Positions 1-10,294 of a stretch of 64,000 nucleotides of DNA are shown here, piece by piece. A program made the translations under genes and the position numbers. The DNA is from Trifolium pratense (Eukaryota > Streptophyta > Magnoliopsida > Fabales > Fabaceae), in NCBI RefSeq assembly GCF_020283565.1, contig NC_060059.1:15135501-15199500 (forward strand), in the 5' to 3' direction. How positions within the stretch are numbered: position 1 is the first letter of the stretch; every line of letters starts with the position of its first letter. The notes below the pieces were generated by a model. It did not search any database. It saw only the letters and a program-made list of their open reading frames with translations, and was not told the DNA's origin.

Positions 1-137
1 TTTAATAAACTGCATAATAAATAATTTAAAAAGTGATATAAGTAAGGTTACATGAGACATTGAAATGTGAAAGATGATTTTTTTTTTAATAGATTTAAAT
101 ATTGTTGAAGGTGTTATAGTATGAGAATATATATATA

Positions 138-892
138 ACTTTTCAAATCACACGTGATAATAACTTTCCAAATCTCACATGATAATTATTCTCTAAATTT
201 ATGATCCAGTAGAAAAAAAATCATTGATCAGGAAAGACATAAAAATATTTCGTGATGAATAATATAGTCAACAATAATTTTGATATGATATACTTTTAAA
301 ATTGATGGTGCTTATCAATTATTGCACATAATTTTAATCACAATTGGTATACTTGTCATAGTGGTTAGAAATATTGCCTTGCATTGAAGGATTGCGGGTT
401 CGAATCCTAGTCAAGACAAAATTGTATTATTTTTTAATAAAAATTGCATTATAAAATGGAGGGAAAATGAGAAAAACAAATTAGGGTTTAGAATTTGCTT
501 ATCTTTTATATTATAAGCTTGTATACACAAGTAAATTCTAAACCCTAATTTGTTTTTCCTGTTTTCCCTCCATTTTATCTTGCAATTTTTATTAAAAAAT
601 AATACAATTTTGTCTTGACTAGGATTTGAACCCGCAACCCTTTGGTGCAAGGCAATATTTTCAACCACTATGCCAAGTATACCAATTGTGATTAACATTA
701 TGTGCAATAATTGATAAGCCCCATCAATTTTAAAAGTATACCATATCAAAATTATTGTTGACTATATTATTCATCACAAAATATTTTTATGTCTTTCCTG
801 ATCAATGATTTTTTTCTACCGGATCATAAATTTAGAAAATAATTATCATGTGAGATTTGGAAAGTTATTATCACATGTAATTTGGAAAGTTA
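138..892. repeat. Long hairpin repeat (two arms of about 360 bp) with tRNA-like Pol III box
   Basis: Bases about 138-499 and 528-892 are near-perfect reverse complements around a loop of about 28 bases. The arms carry the same landmarks in opposite order, for example AACTTTCCAAATCTCACATG on the left and its complement near 855. Each arm contains a tRNA-like block, CATAGTGGTTAG followed by GGGTTCGAATCC, matching Pol III A- and B-box spacing. This looks like a foldback MITE or two head-to-head SINE-like units. A transcript through it would form long double-stranded RNA. No protein coding is supported. Confidence 0.8.
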
Positions 893-1149
893 TTATCAAA
901 CTTAATTCTGCTAAATCAATTTATTTTTTTTAATACAACCAAACACAACCATAGTAATGTCACTAATCACATTCATTATTTTGATTTTAACATTGCAGAT
1001 TTAATATTAACCGATGATCAATTGATACAATATGCACTAGCAGACCAATTGTGATTTAAATTATGTCCACAAAGTATTAAGCTCCATCAACTTTCATAGG
1101 AAATATTTCACACGACAATTAAGCACCATCAATTTTCATTGCACAATTT

Positions 1150-1345
1150 AAACAATTAAAAATCGATAATCTCTTATATTATAAGCTTGCTAACATAAGC
1201 TAACCCTAAACCTAATTTTTTCCCCTCTCATTTTCTCTTTCTTTTTATTGCAGCTTTATATTAAAAAAATACAGATTTGTCATCGAACCTGCATCCCTTA
1301 CTTACAATAAAACCTTTCAACCGCTAAAACATGTGCTTCAATTAT
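1150..1345. repeat. Diverged half copy of the hairpin repeat
   Basis: The stretch with TATATTATAAGCTTGC, CTAACCCTAAACCTAATTT and the poorly conserved CATCGAACCTGCATCCC block follows the order of the right arm of the 138-892 hairpin, with many substitutions. It is an older, single-arm member of the same family. Confidence 0.5.
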
Positions 1346-1703
1346 GAAAGAATTTAGGAATCCTAATATGTTAACTCTGTTTTCAATAAATTTGAACGAC
1401 GAAATTAATCACAATTTTTATTTATTTATGGATGTCTACTTAAGTTTATGTTCTTGATCATTTTTTAATTTTTAACCTTTAATTATCATCAATTTTTTAA
1501 CCTTTAGTTATCAGCAATTTTTTTTAATAAGTAAACAAAACGATGGGGGTCCAAAATTATTTAAAAAATATATAAAATATAAAATAAGCACATAAAACAA
1601 ATATAGAATAATTAGTCCAAGAAATTTCCTATACTACTCTTATTGAAAATGCTCTTAGAATTTTTGTATTTTATTCTTTATCGCTACATATTACACCTAA
1701 TTA

Positions 1704-1734
1704 GACCCATGCACCGCATGGGTCAAAGTTCTAG
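1704..1734 (+). mobile_element. Helitron-like 3' terminus
   Basis: A perfect 9-bp stem (GACCCATGC / GCATGGGTC) with a 3-base loop is followed six bases later by CTAG and then T. A hairpin just before CTRR is the signature 3' end of plant Helitrons. A matching 5' TC end was not identified with confidence; TCCTATACTAC near 1627 is a weak candidate that would make the element only about 108 bp. Confidence 0.5.
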
Positions 1735-3060
1735 TGTATACAAGCTTATAATATAAAAGATGTTTCTTGTTCACATTTTTTTTATAGTAAAGTTACTTTT
1801 TAAGAAAAAAAATCAACCCTAAAGTTTTTTTACAAGAATCCTAAAGTTACTTATAAAATTAAGAATTAGTCTATTAAATTTAGTTATTAATTTAAAAAAT
1901 GAATAACAAATATTATTTTAATAGTAACAAAGTCATTAATTTTTTTTTTCATAAATAAAATTATAGTGAGACTATATGAAGATTCGGTGGCTCACTGGGC
2001 ACACCCGTAGATTAATCTTGATTTGTTTAACTAATTTCAATTTATTTATCATGCTTATACTTTTTTTGCCTTCTCCATAGCAATCTTTAAAGAAACAGGA
2101 ACTTTTTTATTGCCATTATCGAAAAACTCTTGCCCCTTCTATTTCTCCCACGGTTCAATCACAATCACCAGCCTTTCTTGTTATTCTTCTTCGATGTTGT
2201 CAGAACTCAGAACTTCTTTAATCTTTTTTTTTTTGATCAAAGAACTTCTTTAATCTTGAATCTTAAAAAAAAGAGAAAAAATTAAAAAAAATAGAGGAAG
2301 TACGAAGGGATTTAGCTTGGTTACTTAATTTATGTCTTTCACTCTTTAATTTTCATATTTTAGGGAGTATTTGATGAAATTTGCAATTTCAAGGAGTATT
2401 TTACATTCCACTCAAAGAATATATAAAGTTAGCTAATGCACCAACACTCTAATTAAATTTGCGATACGAATGTCTCACCACCATAATTTCCCAATCCAAC
2501 TCAAGAATAGACGGTTTTTACAACCAACACCTTAATAGATAGTATACTTCCACTGGTATTTCCTATAAGAGAAAATTAACTTCTTAAATATATTGATTAA
2601 TTATTGTATCTGATTTATAATACAAATTAAACTAGATATATTAATAATATAAAAAAAACTAAATATATTAATTATTCAATATATCTAAAAAATAAATTTT
2701 TCTCTTATATTTTGTCAAAAAAAAAAAACTTTTCTCTTATATTAAGAATCAAAGCTAGCTAGTAAGTTAAGAAATTGAATTTGTAGTATGAATTGAATAA
2801 AATTAATGGTTGAATAGGATAATAAATGGATTTAAAGGATATACACGTATAACAATTTTACTCATACATCAGATGAAAATCTACCAATTTGCCACCTCTC
2901 ACTCCCCTCTTGTATGATTATTTTGAGACTATTTGTATGATATAAAAGAAGGGTTATGCTAACATGTTAGCGCTTTTTCCATAAAAGAATTATGGTTTCT
3001 TATTGATTATCAATACAAAATTATTTTAGACGGACCATGTATGTCGATTAAAATAATATT
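1735..3060. other. AT-rich intergenic DNA
   Basis: I see no gene here. The stretch is AT-rich with poly-A/T runs. It ends in a segment containing GGACCATGTATGTCGATTAAAA that is repeated near 5003, showing local duplication. Confidence 0.5.
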
Positions 3061-3062
3061 TA

Positions 3063-3351
3063 CCTCTGTCCCTAATTATAAGATCCTCTTTACATTTTTC
3101 TTTGTCCCTTTTTATAAGATCTCTTACATATTTTCAAGGGCATTAATTATTTCTTTACCGACATACTCCTAATTAAAGTGTATATTTTTTTTACAATCTA
3201 TAATAAATACTTTAGAAAAGCAATAACTCATTCTCTTTCTTGAAGGATAAAATTGTAAAAATAATATTAATTGTCAACAAATTTAATGTCACAACCCACA
3301 TTTTTAATCTCCGCAATTTTCTCAACAGAGTCTTATAATTAGGGATGAAGG
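3063..3351. mobile_element. Stowaway-like MITE (degenerate)
   Basis: Terminal inverted repeats of about 21 bp (CCTCTGTCCCTAATTATAAG and its complement, two mismatches) are flanked by TA on both sides (3061-3062 and 3352-3353). The related segment near 5003-5045 runs GTCGATTAAAATGATG straight into TAATAAATTTGAAAT without the element, so it acts as a paralogous empty site. Confidence 0.7.
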
Positions 3352-3454
3352 TAGTAATAAATTTGAAATGATATAAATTTGAAATTTTTGCCAATTGAGT
3401 TAAGCTCGCATGACATAATTATGGTTTCTTATTAATTATCAATATAAAATTAAT

Positions 3455-4915
3455 GTACTTTTAATCCTCCTATTTTGAAAAACCTGAACTTTTGATCCCT
3501 TAATTTAGGCATGACAATGAGTAGGGTATGGGTAGTGTACTATAGTACCAATCCCCATACCCGCGGATTGAAAAATACACGTACCCATCCTCATACCTGC
3601 GTGGGTAACAACTTTTTGCCTCCGTCCCAATACCCTATGGGTACCTAGGTACCCATACCCAAACCAGTTACCCACATTTTTATTAAAAATAAATTGATCA
3701 ATTATAAAATATCATATAATTTTAATAGAATTAATTTTTTTTTTAAAGATTTTAATATTGAATAATGAAAATTATAAACAAAATTATTACTAACCTTATG
3801 TTAAAGTTCATATTTATGTTAAATATTCACATTATTTTTATATTATGTTATAAATAAACATTTTTATTAAAAATATGTAATAGTTTAGTAGAGTTGTATT
3901 GTTTTAAATTGATTTACATATATTATAATATACTAATATAAATAAAATAAATAAATATATATTATGCGGGGTGGGTACTAAGGTACCCATACCCGCACCC
4001 ATACCCGTTCATTTTTGGAAGTAATTACCCATACCGGTGCACGTACCCAAAATGCGGGTTTTTACCCTACCCGTTGTGGGTAATTTTTGCGGGTACCCTC
4101 TGGATATGGGTCAAATTGGCATCCCTACCTTAATTTAAAAGCCATCTTTTTGATCCCTTATTTTAGATTTTTCTGAATTTTAGTCTCCGAACTCAATTTG
4201 GTCAAATTTTTGCTGATGTGTCAAGCTCATTAGTGATGTGGCAGTGTCCATGTTGACAAAATGTTTCCATGCATTTAATTTTTTACATCAAATATTTTAA
4301 TTAATAATAATTAAAAAAACAGTAAAATTAACCTCTCTATATATATATAATTAAAAATCCTTTCCAAAATATATATAATTATAAATCAGTAAATTATCCA
4401 AAAAAAATTAACGATTGACAACAAAGTGAATGAATGATTGAGAGGGCGTGAACATAGACGAAGGATGTTAACACGAGTGTGATGATTTGTGTATCTGATT
4501 TCTTATGGTTCCATGATTTGGAAAATCGTTTGTTTTTCTGACTTCTTTGAGTAATTTACTAATTTTTAGTTATATAATAATGTTAACATGTTTATTTTAG
4601 TTATTATTATATAATGTAAAGAGGTTTATTTTATTGTTTTTTAATTATCATTAATTATTTTATTGTTTTAATACTTTTAAAATATTTGATTTTTAGAAAA
4701 GATTAATGACATGAAAATGTTTTGTCAACATGAAAACTGTCATGTCATTAATGAGTTTGACGCATCAACGAAAATTTGACCAAATTGAGTTTGGGGTCAG
4801 AAAAATCTAAAATAGAAGATCAAAAAATTGTCTTTTAAAATAGAGGGATCAAAAGTTCAAATTTTTCAAAATATCAAAAAATTGGGTTTTAAAATAGGGA
4901 ATCAAAAGTTCATAT
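3455..4915. mobile_element. Inverted-repeat MITE hosting a nested hAT-like element
   Basis: The left arm (CTTTTGATCCCTTAATTT ... CAATTTGGTCAAATTTT) is found reverse-complemented at about 4745-4915. The left arm is split by the 3506-4127 insertion; removing it restores the colinearity of the arms. No coding potential is seen. Confidence 0.6.
3506..4127. mobile_element. Non-autonomous hAT-like element, GTACC-rich family
   Basis: The ends TAGGCATGACAAT and the complement of ATTGGCATCCCTA form imperfect inverted repeats. They are flanked by an 8-bp duplication CCTTAATT (3498-3505 and 4128-4135), as expected for hAT. The interior is dense in GGGTACC/GGTACCC palindromes near both ends with an AT-rich middle. 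A relative lies at 40671-41217. Confidence 0.7.
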
Positions 4916-5094
4916 TTTATAAAAGAGTTTAATTGATATGCAGAAACGATGTAAAATATACGGATCAGATATGCATTAAAAGTCGGTTATATTATTTAGA
5001 AGGACCATGTATGTCGATTAAAATGATGTAATAAATTTGAAATAATAATAAATATGTTTAATATCAGCCGTGTTGATCAAACATTGGATGAAGT

Positions 5095-5102
5095 ACATTA
5101 TA
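5095..5102 (+). promoter_or_regulatory. TATA-like box of F-box copy 1
   Basis: CATTATAAAGTAC lies about 55 bp before the ATG of F-box copy 1. The leader differs from that of copies 3-6, so this copy has a diverged promoter. Assignment is by position and motif only. Confidence 0.4.
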
Positions 5103-5155
5103 AAGTACGCTGATTTAGCATTCCTTGTTCGTCGTCACTACTTTACATAACCAAT

Positions 5156-7699
5156 ATGGCGGAGATCCAGGACTTGCCAGAAGGCTGCATCGCCGACATA
5201 CTCTCTCGTACAACCCCTCTTGACGCCTGTAGATTCTCCCTCATTTCCAAGACTTTCCGTTCTGCCGCCGATTCCGATGCTGTATGGAATCGCTTTCTCC
5301 CTTCCGATTCCAATTTCATCGACTCTATCATCTCACAGTCTCCTTCCCTTGCCAACATTCCTACCAAAAAGGCTCTCTATCTAGCTCTCTCGGATCGCCC
5401 TATCATCATCGACAGTGGTAAAAAGGTATTATTCTTGATCATCGACAGTGTAAAAAGCTATTGATTTTTTGAAATGTTTTAGTTCAGAATGCTAATAATA
5501 AGCCTTCGATGGATATTTTGAAATCCAGAGTTTTCAATTGGATAGAAAGAGTGGAAAAAAGTGTTACATGCTTGCTGCTAGATCTCTCTCCATTGTTTGG
5601 GGTGATACTGACCAATATTGGACCTGGATTCCTTTGCCTGATTCCAGGTTTGCTCTTAACTTTTCTATTCTTTTTTTTTATTTTTATTTTTGCTCCTAAT
5701 ATTTTTTTTTTAATTTCACCTTTTAAGATGAATAAGTGGGCGCTAACTTATCGGAATAAGCTTAGATTAGAATATAAAAGATTACCTATGAACAAAAGGT
5801 CGACGGGCAACAAGCTGCCGCTAGAGAGTTCGAATCTCGGTCCCTGCCATATTGCATGCAATGTCTCTGCCAACTGACACTAGACTTTTTTTCTTCCTTG
5901 TGTTAACACTATTATCACATATTACCAGTGTTTCTTCAGTTACAGCCAATATGTCACCTAATTCGAGGCTATTTTAGTAGAACAGGAAGACTATAAACCC
6001 CAATTACTTGTTCTTGTTGACCAATTCAAGACATTAATGACTTGATTACTCTAAAGCTGAGCATGTCATGTCCCTTTTATGGGAATGAATGATTCTATTT
6101 CCCATGTTAGTGATCAATTACTGTTGATGGAGTCTAATCATCCTATCCCCCTCATCAACAAAATTTTCTTCTAGGTCATTCAAGAGAAAAACAGAGAGTT
6201 TGAATATGTTCTTCCATCTCTAGTAAGAATCAACTGACTTTTGCTATCATATTTTCAACTACCTGTTGGTGAATCTTCTAATCCAAGTTAGCGAAGAATG
6301 ATTACCAGAACGTGTAGTGTGGCGATCTAGGCCATGCCATATAACAAACCCAATTTAAAGCACATTCAGTCAAACCAGTGTTGGTAGTGGTTTCTGTTGC
6401 CCCCTGGCTTAGAATTTGGAGTCTGTGTTCCTCCATATCGCTTCCAGTGTTGTCAAATATGCCATGCTGGTTTCATAGAGGATTTCTTTTTACAGCCGCC
6501 GCGGCTAATTTGTGACGGATGGAGGTGCCGTGGCAACTTTAAGTGCTGGATTTTTGGCATTGCCAGCGGTAACACTTCACTTCAGCTAAGTATCAACAGC
6601 ACGTATCCATGCTCTTCACCCGCCTATCTCTAGCATCAAGTTAGGCTTGAAGCACCAAGACCCTTCATCTGTATTGCTGCAGTTACTGCATCTTCACAGT
6701 TTCCTCTTTGATCCTAATTGCTGCGATAACCATTCCTATTTATTTTTTAATGCATCATCAGTCCAAATTTTTAAAATCTCTGCCCAATATGTTTGTTGCT
6801 TTACAAATAAAGGTGCAGTTCCTATTTTAAGCCTTGATATTGCTACACATGTTCTTGACAAATTGACCGTGCATGGTTCGTGTTTTCATTCCTTCGTTCA
6901 AATTAAAATTGATTTCTATTATTTCATTGATATGAACTTATACCTATTATGTTATTTTATTTGCTGTATCCTTCATCAATGAGATAGTGTGGCATGTAGA
7001 AAAATGGATGTCCTTTAAAGTGAGAGAGGAGATGAATGATGGATTTTCTATAACATCATATATAACTAATTAACTAAGAAGTCTGTCATAATCAGTTTCA
7101 GCTAGAATGCTTCATTTATGCTTGTTAACGACCTCCAATTTTTATTTAACGAACCTGCAATGTTAATTTGGTTACACCGATATAGATACTACATCTGTTA
7201 TGTAATGATTCACTTTCAACTTTTCTTTCAGTTCCTATATTCTAATCTTTGCAAATTTTGTGTACTACTTTTGGATAGGTTCCCTGAAGTTGCTCAGCTT
7301 TGTGATGTGTGTTGGCTTGAAATTCATGGTATGATAAACACCACTCTCTTGTCTCCAAATACTCAATATGCAGCTTATGCCGTGTTCAAGATGATTGAGC
7401 CCTGGGGATTTCAGAATCGTCCTGTGGAGTTATCAGTTAGTGTCGAAGGTGGCCATAGTAGTACTACAAATGTATGTTTGGATCCAATTGTTGAAGGTAC
7501 GCCCCACCCCAGAGTAGTAGGATTGCAGAGTCCTAGTGTGAGAACCGATGGGTGGTTGGAGATTGAGATGGGGGAGTTCTTCAATTCAGGCATAGAAAAT
7601 GAAGAAGTCCATATGAATTTTATGGAGATAAAGGGTGGTAATTGGAAGAGAGGTCTCTTTCTTGAAGGCATAGAAGTGAGGCCTAAGGAAGACAACTAA
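5156..7699 (+). CDS. F-box protein PP2-B10-like, copy 1 (three exons)
   Basis: Exons are 5156-5425, 5529-5647 and 7279-7699, with GT/AG borders; spliced length is 810 bp, 269 aa plus stop. Exon 1 starts at the first ATG before [20 protein letters not shown] and encodes the whole F-box (about residues 5-50: [19 protein letters not shown]). Exons 2-3 encode the PP2/Nictaba-like lectin domain: [12 protein letters not shown], the WLEI motif, [14 protein letters not shown] and the [14 protein letters not shown] block, ending in [11 protein letters not shown]. Family knowledge: the F-box binds SKP1 in an SCF ubiquitin ligase, and the PP2 half is a candidate glycan- or protein-binding receptor. Intron 2 (1.6 kb) shares decayed sequence with copy 2. 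This is the most divergent intact copy together with copy 2. Splicing is inferred by comparison with paralogs. Confidence 0.85.
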
Positions 7700-8181
7700 G
7701 CAACATTCACTAAACTATTGAAGGGTTCTTGCGTCTCGGCAGAACAATGTTTGAAGATATGAAGTCCCAACTTTTCAATATACTATATATTATTGTTCAA
7801 AACTGTTTCTTCGTAAAGTATATTATATACCCAAGTTATATTGCTGGTCATGATTCAGTATACTGGTATATCTGTTGTGGATGGATATCAGCCACCTTTT
7901 GTGTTTATTGCTCCAACTATATATAATATATATTGTAATATTGTGATCCAATATGAATTTGCTCTTAATTGATTTGGAACACTCCACCATGGACCCTAGG
8001 TATTCAATTATTCCAGTGAGTCAGTGACTTAAGTCTTGTCTACTTAAGGTATTGGTTCTATTTTAATCGATATTGTTATTCGTTGTGCACAGTGAGAACA
8101 TAAAATAAAGAAGGACCGACTCTCCTTCTAGTACTCGCTAGTGTAGTAACAATGTTGATTAAAATACAACCAATGCCTTAA
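7700..8181. other. 3' flank of F-box copy 1
   Basis: This is the likely 3' UTR and downstream spacer of copy 1. It begins GCAACATTCACTAAACTAT, which is shared with the 3' flanks of copies 3 and 4. No further gene is seen. Confidence 0.4.
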
Positions 8182-9153
8182 GGAAAATTGCTCTTTAGAC
8201 CTCCCATGTTGCTTCCAAACCCACCAAAAATCCAAAAATACCCTTGATTTTGGTTTTCCGTATCCTACAATCCGAATTTGAGCGATTTCAGCACCTAGGA
8301 TCCGAAATCTAGTGTTAGTGTCCTAGTGTTAGTTCTAGCTCTGTAAGTGTTGGTGTTGCTGCTATCATATTGTTGGTCAACCAGTTGGCATCACTAACAC
8401 CTTGCTGCTTCAAATGTAGCAAATTTAGAAAATCTTCACTAATCACAACGCCCAAATTTTAGTAGATCTATAATCTATTAACTCAAATACAAATAGAAAT
8501 ATGTGGATCTATTATTGTACCTTGTGAATATCTCTAACCCAAATAGAATGTTTTGGTGTGAAGGAGAATACCAAAGGAGGATGAGTTCAACTTTGAGCAT
8601 AGAAAACACAATTTCGGAAGTTACGTTCCAAACTTAAGCGAGTTAGGAATCTAGTATCCGAAATCAAGGGTGTTCGGATCGTAGAATCCGAAATTAAGCA
8701 ATTGGGGAAAAAATTTGGGGTTTTTGAAAAGGGTTGTTATTTTTTGGTAAGGATGAGAAAGATGCTTTGTGTGTATGCAGTTGTAGTGTGTTCTATATAT
8801 CCATTTTACTGTCTATTCTTGTTTCCAACATATTGATAGCACTTTTTGTTGATTTCTTGAATTTTCAGCATAATGATAACGCACCACTGAAAATACAAAA
8901 GCAAGACAATATCTCAACGCCTCATCATGTTACCTTGTGTCTGCAGTTGCTAATATAGGGGATATTTATTGCTCGCCTCATCATGTTACCTTGTGTCTGC
9001 AGTTGCTAATAGGTGTTTATTGCTCAGCAGCATTTCATAAAAAAAAAGGAAAAAAGTGCATTTCGGATCCTAAATTATGAAATTACTTTAGGGGCAATTT
9101 TGGCAGTTTGGGGGGCCTGGTAGCAATGCATGGCGGCCTAAAAAGAAATTTTC
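8182..9153. mobile_element. MULE-like non-autonomous element
   Basis: The ends (GGAAAATTGCTCTTTAGACC and the complement of GGCCTAAAAAGAAATTTTC) form imperfect inverted repeats of about 30 bp. They are flanked by a 9-bp direct duplication ATGCCTTAA (8173-8181, 9154-9162), the size typical of Mutator-like elements. The interior has several ATCCGAAAT/GGATCC motifs in both orientations and no convincing transposase. Confidence 0.65.
8919..9030. repeat. 56-bp tandem duplication
   Basis: GCCTCATCATGTTACCTTG through CAGTTGCTAATA appears at 8919 and again at 8975, inside the MULE-like element. The copies are nearly identical, so the duplication is recent. Confidence 0.7.
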
Positions 9154-9593
9154 ATGCCTTAAGTCAGGCGGACTACAATTTAAATTACTGAAAATTATAA
9201 GAATCGGTTAGTGATAGAATCAATTAAATTATAGGTTGTGGCTAATATGCACAAGCGAAATAAGTTCGAAATAAGTTCAAAATCAATAATATCCTAGTAA
9301 TATTATGAAGGTTACAGAAGACCGTCTCGAAAGTCGAAAATAGTTCAAATCAATAATATCCTAGTAATATTACAAAACCAGTTTGACAACCCCCACAAGA
9401 GTACAGACTAAGCTTATAATAAAGCATGACATAACCTATTAATAAGGTACCATGAGAAAAAGGAGTGTCCCATTATGAATGTTACCACCCCAACTCTTAA
9501 ACATTGAGAAATTCAACAAGTTTACACCACCACCATAACACTCCACCAAAGAATAATGCCAAAGGCCCAAAACCACACCACGGTAGGCATAGC

Positions 9594-9806
9594 TGTTGAG
9601 ATTGCAAACTGTATTGACAGTTGCAAAACAGTTGTACAAGTTGGTTTTGGCAGTTATGCCAACTGTATTAGTTTGTTAGGATCTGTTGCTTGCACCTTAA
9701 GTTTAGCATAGTTTGTTAGTTTACATTGCCTATAAATTGGCACTCAATGTTGTAACCAAGATAGTTGATTGGGTTGAATGAATGCAATAGAGCTTTTGAT
9801 CTAACA
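9594..9806 (+). repeat. 5' LTR of Tnt1-like copia element
   Basis: 213 bp, TGTTGAG...CTAACA. It contains CCTATAAATTGG (about 9729), the likely TATA box of the element, followed by the probable transcription start region. It is identical to the 3' LTR by eye. Confidence 0.9.
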
Positions 9807-9808
9807 AG

Positions 9809-9823
9809 TGGTATCATCGAGCC
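9809..9823 (+). promoter_or_regulatory. Primer binding site of Tnt1-like element
   Basis: TGGTATCATCGAGCC lies three bases (AAG less the shared end) downstream of the 5' LTR and resembles the complement of the initiator tRNA-Met 3' end, the usual copia primer. Confidence 0.75.
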
Positions 9824-10006
9824 ACAGAGAGAGAGCACTGCATTCATCATCATCCAGGGAAGGGAAACAGTGTGTGTGTGTGTGAAATCAACTCGTTTTA
9901 CAATCTTTTTCTTCTGGGGAGGGAAACACGTGTGTGTAGAAAGATTGTGTGTGTTGCATTCAGTTTCATCTTGTAGTTTCTTGAAGTTCTTGCAAAAAAA
10001 ACTTCA

Positions 10007-10294
10007 ATGGCAGAAAACAAAGAATTTGGTTTTCCTATACCAAAATACGATGGTCACTATGATCATTGGTCCATGTTGATGAAGAATCTCTTGGAATCAA
10101 AGGAGTTTTGGGAAATCGTTGAAACTGGTGTGCCAGTTCTTGCAGCAGGTGCCACTGCAGAAGAACAAAGAATTGCTAAAGAAGCAAAATTGAAAGATCT
10201 CAAAGCCAAGAACTACTTGTTTCAATCGATTGATAGAACAATCATTGAAACAATTCTTGACAAATCCTCCTCTAAGGCTATCTGGATTCCATGA
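10007..10294 (+). CDS. Copia gag, N-terminal part, ended by a frameshift
   Basis: The ATG at 10007 opens a 95-codon frame starting MAENKEFGFPIPKYDGHYDHW, a typical copia gag N-terminus (UBN2-like region: YDHWSMLMKNLLESKEFW). The frame runs into a stop at 10292-10294 just after SSSKAIW. The downstream frame, 1 nt away, continues with normal gag sequence. The break sits at the TGG near 10283-10285, where one base appears to be missing relative to the family pattern. Capsid and nucleic-acid binding are the family role. As it stands the element would not make full Gag from this copy unless the ribosome shifts frame or the base is a sequencing error. Confidence 0.8.
   Translation: MAENKEFGFPIPKYDGHYDHWSMLMKNLLESKEFWEIVETGVPVLAAGATAEEQRIAKEAKLKDLKAKNYLFQSIDRTIIETILDKSSSKAIWIP

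Noticed and set aside
411..749. 112-codon minus-strand open frame
   Set aside because: It lies across the hairpin repeat and its loop; composition follows the inverted repeat and no protein motif is present.
5509..7699. Independent genes in intron 2 of F-box copy 1 (frames at 5509, 6397, 6647, 7118)
   Set aside because: These frames run across introns or exon 3 of the F-box gene; the 7118 frame is exon 3 with upstream intron sequence.
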